Positions 1 to 7,800 of a stretch of DNA of 11,052 bases are shown piece after piece. Made by a program: the position numbers and the translations under genes. Numbering within the stretch: position 1 is the first letter of the stretch; every line of letters starts with the position of its first letter. The stretch is from Hyphochytrium catenoides (lineage: Eukaryota; Sar; Hyphochytriomycetes; Hyphochytriales; Hyphochytriaceae). The stretch lies in NCBI GenBank assembly GCA_900088475.1, contig FLMG01003511.1, positions 1-11,052 on the forward strand. The letters are read 5' to 3'. The notes below the pieces were generated by a model that saw only the letters and a program-made list of their open reading frames with translations, did no database searches and had not been told where the DNA came from.

Positions 1-152
1 ATCAGATACATATTATTATCGTGAGGATACTCTGCTCTATGGACGCGCAGTCTTCGCTCCTGCTCCGCCTCATCGATCACCTCTCCAACGTACTCAATCA
101 CTAAATGACCAGCACGGATCTTGTCCCTCGTGACGAGGCCCCAGCCTTTGCC
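1..152 (-). CDS. SET-domain exon (N-terminal half of SET), cut by the window edge
   Basis: Part of the gene above. After a CAG acceptor at 155-153 the exon opens in phase 0 with GKGWGLVTRDKIRAGHLVIE and continues through EYVGEVIDEAEQERR and HDNNMYL to the window edge. GKGWGL is the SAM-contacting GxG start of SET, and EYVGEVI is the usual first strand pair of the SET2/NSD/ASH1 group. It joins directly to the preceding exon, which ends KFYG, without loss of frame. Catalytic residues further along cannot be checked. Confidence 0.92.
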
Positions 153-2696
153 CTGCCACACAAGCCAGTGAGAATGGACCAAGAAGAAACATCGATGGGG
201 GGCATACAGAATTCTATGCGGCAAGAACGGACGGCGGTTGCTCAAGGGCTTAGACAGAGAGTAACAAGTTTTGCAATGGCGAAGCTCTGAGGGTATAGAG
301 AGAGAGACGGTAGCAGGACCCTATGTATGGAGGACTAAATAAATTCATCAGCAGGCCTATACTAGACTCTCACCCCATAAAACTTGGGCATCAGCTTGGG
401 ATAGTCCCGCTTCTGAAGGGAGCGGTTGCCGCAGTCGGAGCCCATCCGACAGTTTACTCGCGCAGAGGCTTTTCCATCAACAACAACTCCATAGCACTCA
501 GTCATTGTGGCGCGATTGACACAATCTTCCTTACACGACTCTACATATTCATCCAGCGATGAGCCGGAGAAAGCCCTCAAAAGGCGAAGAATTGGAAAGA
601 GCCAAAAAAGAAGCACGCAATCGAGAGGGGAAAGTAACAACAAGGCGATAGAATGCTACTGGGGACCCTCACTCTCCCACAAGTCGGTGGAGGCGTGCAC
701 AACGTAGCATTGTGAAGCATAAAAAGGGAGCAGACGCCTTCTCTACCTGTGCAGTTGCAGAATGTCTCCATAGGCTTCACTTTCTGTGGCTTACAGAGGT
801 AGACGCTCCTCCGTATTCTCTCAAACTGTGGAGGTTGGCTGCGCACCGTCTCAAGAATACTCTTAGGCAAACGGAAGTGAAGGCGATCCGTTATATTTGC
901 AGCTGACGGCTGACGTAAAGGAAACTTAATGACAGGCATGACGATGGGCACGGCGCCCTCTGTATTATCGGTTGAAAAGCAGCATTAGATGAGGGTATGC
1001 AGGTCAGTATCCGTCTCATCATTAGAGCATTGAGAGGCTCTGCCTAGATAGAAACGTACCTTCGATAGCAGCAGAGAGTTCCTCACTATCCTCATCCGGA
1101 GGCAACGTCTTCTCTGGATGGTTGCCGCAGATAAGCACGCTCAAGTTGAATCGTGCGCTGGGAGGAGTGCAGTGAGGATGATATGAAGTGGGGCAGTACA
1201 TGCATCGTAATAATCCGCCATGTGTCCGACTCCCGCATACTCTACAAGCGTGATACGGGCAGGCAAAGCCGCTGATGCTTCCTGTTGAGGGGTAGGAGGT
1301 CAAGTGCTAGGTGAACAAATGGCTGAGGGTTGGCGAAGCTAGAGAAGACAAGCACTGCTGATAAGAAAGCAGGGTTAGACTTGGGCCACTGACCTTCAGT
1401 CAGAGGTCGCTTAGAGGTAGACTTTGTGAGCTCGTCCTTCCAGACGCACTTTTCATGGTAGAACTTGCCGCAGCTATATATTCTGCACTTATAGACCTTG
1501 GAGCTTGATCGACCTGGCAGGAGATGGGATAGAATGCAAGTATTCTAAGGCACGCCGACAACGGAGAGACGGTATAGGACAGGATAGGGCTCGTCGTCCG
1601 AGGGCCTTACCGTATGACGTTTCGCGCTTGTTGCAGATAAAGCAGGTATGTCTCTTGGCGGAACAATCATCGCAGTACCAGTGCGTTTCTTCAGGGATCC
1701 TATCCATGAAGAGACACTGAAGGTGGAACGACCGCTTACATGGGCCATCGCAGCATACTAAGTCTGAGTTCACCTCATCTTTGATGAGATTACACAGCGC
1801 GCACCAAGGTTCGTTGTAGTCCCTCTTCTCTTGCTCAACATCTTGCTCTGTAATATGCAAGGAAGAGGGGGAGAGAAGAGAAGTGGTTTTGACGTCACTC
1901 TTAAACCGAGACGTTCGTCTTGTCCTGCTTCCAGTGCTTTCCGGTCCAGGTTCAGTGCTGCTAGTCACTGTCTCTGCCAAGCTGCTTGTCTCAAGTAATG
2001 ATTCAGGCTCAGGTGCAGAGTGAGCGTCACCCATGTCCATTGGAGTCAGCTGGTCCTCAGCAGAGGGGGAACTGCACGTTGACTGGGGCTTTACAGGGGT
2101 CTTCCGCAGCCATCTCGCAAACCGAGGGTCATCGCCTGAAGTATGTTGGTGCAGCGGAGCAATGAGAAGAGGATCGTTCCTATCAACCCACTCATCAAAC
2201 TTCGCACTCCAGCCCATGTAGTGTATCTAGGCAACGAGGACAAGAGGTCAGCAGGGTAAACAGAAGGCGATAGAGGAAGGCAGGGTGTGTCCTGGTCAAA
2301 GTTCCAGGCGGACTTGCGCCTATTTACCTGCATGAGGTCTTCGTCTAACTTCTGAACCTTTGCAACCCACCATTCGCCTGAGTTTGCGCACTTGACATCA
2401 AGCATATCACCTATCTGTATTTGTTTGGCCCAGTCTTCAGGGGGCGCCGTCTGATTCTTGACTTCCGAGCCATTGAGCGCCCTTCTACGGCCTAGAAAGG
2501 ACGTAGTACGTAAGGATGTATCCCAAAAAGGGAAGTCAGAAACCGAGGACTTATATCTCTAAGACCCCGTACCTTTCGGGCCTTCTTTGATTGGCAACAG
2601 CCTATAAGCGTCGTAGCCGCTACTGAAATTCGACTTCTGATCATGTTCAGAAATGACGGAGAATCGGTTGTCCGGAGGCAGAAGTGAACCTGTCAT
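1..2696 (-). CDS. Histone-lysine N-methyltransferase with Tudor-knot, PHD fingers, AWS and SET (H3K36 type, NSD/SET2/ASH1-like), 3' truncated by window edge
   Basis: Predicted nuclear chromatin writer that would transfer methyl groups from SAM to a histone lysine, most likely H3K36. Exons, read 5' to 3' on the minus strand: 2696-2573, 2491-2328, 2226-1611, 1513-1394, 1281-1060, 959-747, 540-374, 152-1. All seven junctions are GT...AG and phase-consistent; introns are 81-221 nt. Domain order: Tudor-knot/chromo-barrel (about residues 62-125), acidic Ser/Thr/Pro linker, PHD (238-284), a second and third Cys/His module (291-395), AWS (about 478-532), then SET from 543. The family is recognised from the AWS signature CNCTESCKEDCVNR followed by a SET start GKGWGLVTRDKIRAG and EYVGEVIDEAE. 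At least 592 residues are in the window; the SET catalytic NHS/Y motifs and post-SET lie beyond base 1. The start at 2696 is the first Met after an in-frame stop, but a phase-consistent model starts at 3331 instead. H3K36 specificity is inferred from the AWS-SET class. Confidence 0.85.
374..959 (-). CDS. AWS (pre-SET zinc) exons of the SET gene
   Basis: Two exons, 959-747 and 540-374, separated by a 206-nt intron (GT at 746-745, AG at 542-541). The junction rebuilds the Cys-rich AWS motif CNCTESCKEDCVNR followed by ATMTEC, and downstream NCRMGSDCGNRSLQKRDYP. This matches the AWS Cys pattern (C-x-C ... C-x3-CxNR ... EC ... CxN) that binds zinc immediately upstream of SET. The long open frame that continues upstream of the acceptor is intronic: only the acceptor at 542-541 keeps both the phase and the Cys spacing. 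The protein runs from here straight into SET. Confidence 0.88.
1060..2226 (-). CDS. PHD-finger cluster and C-terminal half of the Tudor-knot (SET gene exons 3-5)
   Basis: Exons 2226-1611, 1513-1394 and 1281-1060, all joined in phase 1. The first opens with IHYMGWSAKFDEWVDR, the second half of the Tudor-knot, followed by about 110 residues of Ser/Thr/Pro/Glu-rich linker. Then comes a PHD with WCALCNLIKDE, LVCCDGPC, FHLQC and WYCDDC. A second module starts CFICNKRET and continues across the intron as YKCRIYSCGKFYHEKC. The third begins CPYHACRVCGSRTH, then LLRCMYC, YHPHC and ICGNHPE. The spacing matches the paired PHD/C5HC2-type arrays of NSD-like enzymes, which read histone tails. Which modification is read cannot be told from sequence. 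Confidence 0.87.
2328..2491 (-). CDS. Tudor-knot/chromo-barrel N-terminal half (SET gene exon 2)
   Basis: Encodes QIGDMLDVKCANSGEWWVAK and VQKLDEDLMQ, joined in phase 0 to IHYMGWSAKFDEWVD. The pattern G-D-x-x-D-x-K ... W-x-x-A-x-V ... V/I-H-Y-x-G-W-x-x-K-x-D-E-W is the Tudor-knot/chromo-barrel seen in MOF/Esa1-type acetyltransferases and related chromatin proteins, which bind methyl-lysine or RNA. NSD enzymes usually carry PWWP domains here, so this is a different reader in a comparable position. Acceptor CTAG at 2495-2492, donor GTAAAT at 2327. Confidence 0.85.
2573..2696 (-). CDS. First confidently coding exon of the SET gene
   Basis: Reads MTGSLLPPDNRFSVISEHDQ and continues to the donor at 2572, where it joins exon 2 in phase 1. 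No recognised domain. The frame stays open upstream for 12 codons to a TGA at about 2733, which overlaps a possible AG acceptor at 2733-2732. The exon may therefore begin at 2731 as an internal exon rather than at the Met. Confidence 0.6.
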
Positions 2697-2881
2697 TCTT
2701 TCTATGTGTTCTATAGTGTCACTTTCATCACCTCAGCCACCAGGATCTCTTTCGCCTCTCTCAGAAGCTCTAAAAATCCAGTTCCCAGACCAGAAGAGAT
2801 CTGCAGTGCGGTCTGCAGATGAAGATGAAGCTTCCGATGCGCAGACCCACAAAAAATAAAGCTTCAGAATCAAATATCCTT

Positions 2882-3055
2882 GCCCGCCAAACCCAAACAC
2901 ACTCTGACGCCAAACCCACTATATTCGCTCGGAGGTATATGTCAGCTGTACACTATGTAGCTCTTCCATACACAAGAGCAGTTGTCAAACCCATGTAAAG
3001 TGTCCAAAGTATGGGCCTGTCTTGTGATTGTGCAGAAGGGGAAAATGGCGGGAAA
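2882..3055. promoter_or_regulatory. Cluster of E2F-like motifs upstream of the SET gene
   Basis: TTTGGCGGGC reads on the minus strand at 2891-2882, TTTGGCGTC at 2914-2906, and GGCGGGAAA on the plus strand at 3047-3055. These match the E2F/DP consensus TTTSGCGC or TTTGGCGGGAA closely (first and third) or partly (second). E2F sites usually drive G1/S genes. Binding is inference. Confidence 0.35.
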
Positions 3056-3088
3056 TGATCTAGACCGAAATTTACTTTGCAGACTAGT

Positions 3089-3123
3089 AGACTAACAATG
3101 CCTTCTAACCAACTTGTTAGTCT
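3089..3123. repeat. Perfect 10-bp inverted repeat with 15-nt loop
   Basis: AGACTAACAA at 3089-3098 is exactly complementary to TTGTTAGTCT at 3114-3123. It lies in the spacer between the two genes, or inside an intron if the SET gene starts at 3331. Confidence 0.8.
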
Positions 3124-3132
3124 CGGCCAAAC

Positions 3133-3331
3133 CTGTTTCGGATGGTGAGGCCCGAGGCATGCGTTTATTATATCTCAATGAAGAAGTCAATTCTAATCCT
3201 CCGACAGAGTTATCGTAATCTTAGATAGTTTGCACTATTCTAGGCTGAGTAGCAGATGACCCACCGCGCTTGTCGTAGGAGGATGACAAATCTTCAGATT
3301 CTGATCTCCCAGACTTCTGCAGCCTCAACAT
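3133..3331 (-). CDS. Possible additional 5' exons of the SET gene (alternative start at 3331)
   Basis: A Met at 3331 opens a protein-like stretch beginning MLRLQKSGRSESEDLSSSYD. A donor at 3264 (phase 1) and acceptor ATTAG ending 3193 would join it to a second small exon, 3192-3133, including NKRMPRASPSET. That exon's donor at 3132, also phase 1, would pair with the acceptor ending 2732 in front of DESDTIEHIERMTG. All phases agree and this adds 54 residues, Ser-rich and without a known domain. Against it: the start context is weak, the acceptor at 2732 lacks a pyrimidine tract, and the plus strand is also open here. Confidence 0.33.
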
Positions 3332-3778
3332 GGAGCTCCTCGACGTCCTGAGGCTAATGGCGGGGCATCGTCAGGTTGATAAGCTGGGGACTGCGCTATG
3401 ACTCTCTTGGCCAGGGACAAACGGTAGAGTGAAGCCCCGAAACACGATGCAACGATTGTCGGTCTGCTGCATGAGCAGCTTTTTGGTGGGGTTAACTTGC
3501 GAGAGAGTTGGTCGCCCTTCTCGAAGTGAGGAGAATTAGGTGGCGGAGAAGATAGTAGGAAGAGACCTACTCTAGCGTGGCCCAGCCACTACCCAGCCCT
3601 GCAAACCATTACCGGCTTGGCATGTCGTGGCTACATTGCCATTGCCGCGAAATGGAGGTGACAGTGATGAATTCTCCTAGACGATGGCCTGCTAGCGCGA
3701 TCGATCGACGCCTCTTGTGGGCTAAGTCAGAGCGCTGACAGCCAGCTCACCGTATTGATGTGCTTCCAGGCGCCAGTG

Positions 3779-4866
3779 TCACATCCCGTCCATCTGTCAA
3801 TAACAGTCAAGACTGGCTAAGCCGAATATGGAGCGCATAGTCACAAGTCAATCTTCTCACCTTGCGCCGCATAGCTTCTCCGACATTGTCCTCGTCGCCA
3901 TCGATACCGATGGCATTTATCCCAAGACTGTTGGCCGCCGCTAGTAGGGAACCTCGCCCACAAAAAAGATGGACGATAAGCGGCTTTTGCCTGCGCTGGC
4001 CTTCCTTTTTGCCGCTGATATTATCAAATAAAATGTCAATGCCACCTATCAGGGAACTTCGGACGCTCACTACCCTTTAACTGTCCTCTCTCAATCCCTT
4101 TTGCTCTTTCCGCTCTGTCTCTCCCTCTTCTTTTTGCTTTCTTCTTTTTGCTCTCCTTCTCAGTCGTCTCTCTCTCTCTCTCTCTTTCTGGCTCTTTTAT
4201 TCATATCTCTCTTTGATAGCTCTCCTCTTCAATCTTTCCTCTCTTGGTCTGGAGAGTGGAGGCAGCGACTTTACCTCTTCCTGGAGTCTACATCTCTATG
4301 TTCCTGGGCTCCCATCACCTGTTGGGCGAATTGGAGAGCTTCATTCGCTGCCTTGGATCCCAGCGCCTGCCAGGGATCGTCCGGGAAAATGCTCCGCTCT
4401 GTCGGTCAGACATAACGGTTGCGTGAGCACTGCTGCGCCATTGAGCAACAAGAAGGAGAATAAAGAGACAGCGCACCCAAGAGAAAGATAAATAGAGATA
4501 AAAAAAGTGCCTCGGTTCCATAACTAAGTAGACCGGCGGTGCTGATTGAAAGCTTGAGACAAGCTCACCCTCTAAGATGACCTCAGAGGAAGGGATGAGG
4601 TCCGGGTCTAGGGTTAAGTGGTTCCCATAGCAGAGCAAACTAGCGAATCCTGGCCCTCCTCTTCTTCTCCTTTCCTCCGGGAGCACCACAATCTTCTTCC
4701 AAAGCAGCTGGCAAAGTGTTCCCTTCGATGCAGAGTAGCAGATCCCAGCCATATCCACATATTCCATGTCACTCAAGGTCGACGCGGAGAGCGAACTGGA
4801 CGAATCATCCTTTCCCCCACTAAGGGCCAGTCTCTCATCGAAGCAGTAGATAAAGCCAAGACATCC
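3779..4866 (-). CDS. C-terminal SAM-dependent methyltransferase-like domain (exons 12-15)
   Basis: Exons 4866-4569, 4398-4275, 4065-3861 and probably 3793-3779. The first carries LCQLLWKKIVVLPEE and RGGPGFASLLCYGNHLTL; the second FPDDPWQALGSKAANEALQF; the third the SAM-binding loop IVHLFCGRGSLLAAANSLG followed by INAIGIDGDED. The FCGxGS/T-LAxANxLGxxAIGxD signature resembles motif I of DNA N4/N6-type methylases. From memory, it also matches small uncharacterised bacterial proteins that pair an RGxPxYSHLLCF-like motif with an FCGxGTxLAxANxLG loop near the C-terminus. Here the usual Asp-Pro before Phe-Cys is His-Leu. The substrate is unknown; DNA or RNA is a guess. The last exon (MDGM then TGA at 3781-3779) is only a best guess, because acceptors at 3796-3794 and about 3817-3816 both work. 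Confidence 0.68.
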
Positions 4867-7800
4867 CTAAGGTTATTGAGAGTTGCCGGTTAGCACGTTT
4901 TGTAAGTAAACCGGGGCATTGTAACACTCGGGCAGAAATGAAAGAGAAAGAGAGACACAGACACACAGCGAGAGAGGGAGAGGGCGAGAGAGGGAGAGGG
5001 CGAGAGAGAGAAAGAAAGAAAGGAGAAGAGCTAGAAGGAAGGAAGGCGAGAGAAGCGACGAGCGAGGATAGACTAAGATTCAGGAAAGACCAGCGCACAA
5101 ATTGAAGGCAAGAAGAGCTAGCCACGTCAGAGAGGCATGCGAGACAGCCCGAGGCCAGATGAAGAGAGGAAGCGGTCTCACACGCAGCGTGGAAACCTAG
5201 CAGGGATAAGCCAGAGGTTTGACACAGAGAAATGAACGGGTGAGGGAAACCGTAGAATTGCCTGCACCAAAGAAAGGACAAACAGACAGGTAAGAAAGGA
5301 GAACGCTTACCAATGAGATCTTGCTCAGCAGGATCCGAATCACCCTCAGACTCCATTCTGTATATTCGACGTGTGTCATTCCCTTTAGCGCCGAAAGAGG
5401 AGGAAGAGAGAGAAAGGTCGACGCGAAAGGAGGTATGATCTCAGTCCTCTGAAGGTATTTGACCGGGTCCAATAGAAGAACCTCCCTGGAGCCTATTCAG
5501 AAAAGGAAGAGAAAGCCACGCACCACAGAAATAGGAAGACGGACAGAGTGAGTGGTTGGAGTGAGAGAGCAAGTGTGAGAGAGGGACCCAACAAAGAGAG
5601 ACTGAAAGAGAGAGAGGATAGGGGAGAGACGAGCCTATAGCACAAAAGCCCTAGCTCATTATCAGCGACAAACAGAAGCTCTTAGCCATGAGGATGTAAC
5701 ATGAGCAAGAAGAACGAAGCAGCATGAGCGTGTGGGTCCCTGCTTCTTTAGACTTTCTAACCTGTTCGCTCCAGACCACTGCTTCCCAACCTCGACTCGC
5801 TTGTCGTTGAAAGGAGTCCTCTTGTCGTCTTGCTCCTGTCGCTGACCAGAGACCGATAGGCGGCAAGCTCTTGACCCTGGAGGATCGTTAGGTAAGAGCA
5901 GTTAGAAGGATCACGAGGATGCTGCCAGAGAAGGAGCTGCTACCGTCTGAAGATTAAGCTGCGCCTTGGCACTTTTTCTTTGGCTTTCTTCTCGTTCTAA
6001 GGTCTGCTCTTCGGATTTGGACATCGACTCTTGGGCACTGGTAGACCCATCCCCCACCAAGGTGTCAGAAAGCGAAGACGCCAGTCTTTCCTCGCTAAAA
6101 GCTCCAAGAAGATCTGCGAAGAGTCTCCGATAGTCAATGGTTCGGCTTCCTGGAGAGCTTTGATATACTTCCACTAAGACCTCTACCTCCTCTTTTGATA
6201 CGGAGGGAGAGAGAGAAAGAAGAGACAGAGCCGCTTCTAGTTCTTCAGCAAGTACGTAGCCGCTGCCTTGCTCGTCCATCCCCTCTAGAACCCCTGGCAG
6301 CTGGTTGCCCTCTCGATGGCTGAGAATCTTAAGCAATACGTCCTTTTGTCTCAGTTCTGTTGCCTGTGAACCGATAATGTTTCCTTTCTCTTCTACCGCT
6401 AATTCTCTATGTGAATCCTGAGAGGAAACTGCAAGAAGGTCGAGTGTCGTCTCCTTCTTCTCTTCCTCTAGCGTTTCTGACGAGGGAAAGAGGTCTCGTC
6501 TATCTTTATGCCTTGATTCGTCTCTTTCTATTCGCTCTGCTAACGCTCTGACAAGGCGTTCTAAATAGCCACTTTGACTTGTAACGACTTGATAGTCTCT
6601 AGTATGGAGAGAGGCCATTCCTTCCACCCTCTCCCTCAGTAGTCGTAGGTCGTGCTCCACTTTCTTATCGTTCCTGTGTGAGTAACGAAGGCGGAGCGGA
6701 GCTGAGAAGAAGATAACGACTGACGCTGAGGCGTATGGGCTCATTTAGGGACAATAGGATAAATGCCTTCCAGCGAGCAGTACACAGACAAAGTGGACGG
6801 TGGTAACACTGACCGAGGAGAAAGTTAAGGGAAGGGAAAGGGAGAAGAAGAGGGATAGAGAGCTTCATTGTTTCTTTCTCCCCTGGGGAGACGCCCATCT
6901 AAAAGAGGCTCTTAGAGGTCGAAACCCGCATCAATTTAGGAAGGTATAGAGAGCTCAGAGGCTAATAAGCAGGATGTTTTAAAAGTGCCTAAAGAGGCTA
7001 CCGCGTACCTTTCGAAGGGTTGGACGCCATATGAAGTAGCACTTCTCAAGCCTTCCCTTCCCACCATAGCTTGCCCTCTGTCTCGCGGTTGCTTACCCCC
7101 ACTAGTGGTTGAGCTAGCAGGCCCAGGGGCAGAGGAGGGCCTGGTCCTTCGTGGAGGAGATGGCGTGGAAAGTCGCGCTACCCCAGGAGAAGAGAGATTG
7201 GGCGAGAAGGATGTAGAGTCCTCTTTCTCTACACTCAGATGTTGAGGCCCGTGATCTTGGACGAAGGCTTTCCCAAAGCCGCTAAGGAAAAACACTCATT
7301 AGTAAGTAGAGGGAAGAAAGCTACCCGATCTTGTCTACGGCGGAGGAGGGGAGAGCCCCGGGAGAACTGAAATAGGCAGAATGACTTAAGTTTTTGAGGA
7401 GTAGAAGGAGCCAAAGGAGGATAGTCGTAGCACAACACGAGAGACAGATGTCAAGCGGCATTGCAGGACGTCCGTAAGAGGCAGCGGGCACGCACAGTCT
7501 TTCTGCCCACTCTCTAACGGCAGTGACGTCTCTTGGACTTGGATCAGCCGAGAGCCACCTCCGCACTTGCCGCCGGCCCTATGAAGGGAAAGAGATTGCG
7601 AAAGGTGAGGCAAGAAGTATGCGAGAGAGGTTGAAGCGATAAGGGAGCTAAGGTCTCATCAGGAACGAAATGTGAACGGGAAGGTAATGATAAATCAATG
7701 TGCCTCTGAAGCTACCTTTGTCTTCTCTCTCCTTGGCGTGGATGGTCTACTTCTTTCTCGTGGGGAGGGCGAAGGTTCACGAGTCCAATCACGGCTTTTA

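Larger units (their letters stand above)
2697..3778. other. Intergenic region between the two tandem genes
   Basis: About 1.1 kb between the stop of the upstream gene and the first secure exon of the SET gene. It should hold the 3' UTR of the former and the promoter of the latter. It contains a perfect inverted repeat, E2F-like motifs, an AATAAA on the minus strand at 3168-3163, and short open stretches on both strands around 3221-3401. I see no tRNA, rRNA, transposon or long ORF, and it lacks the GA/CT tracts that fill the upstream gene's introns. Confidence 0.6.

Noticed and set aside
105-290. Plus-strand 61-codon ORF
   Set aside because: Lies over the SET exon and last in-window intron of the minus-strand gene; the minus frame carries recognisable SET motifs.
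2653-2859. Plus-strand 68-codon ORF (acidic end)
   Set aside because: Antisense to the first exon of the SET gene, whose phase match to exon 2 is stronger evidence; no known domain or splice context.
3163-3168. Minus-strand AATAAA as polyadenylation signal of the large gene
   Set aside because: About 610 nt beyond the proposed stop, and it lies in a possible exon of the next gene; chance occurrence is likely.
3664-3738. Possible box C/D snoRNA (GTGATGA ... CTGA, about 75 nt)
   Set aside because: Both boxes are short and the flanking terminal stem is poor and asymmetric; no clear C' or D' boxes.
4101-4415. Plus-strand hydrophobic Ser/Leu-rich ORF
   Set aside because: Translation of a CT tract in a minus-strand intron; low complexity only.
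4835-5356. Separate gene starting at ATG 5356 (MESEGDSDPAEQ)
   Set aside because: The donor after it leaves phase 1, which does not match the phase-0 acceptor of the next exon; the other frame through the same exon fits both neighbours. Kept only as an alternative.
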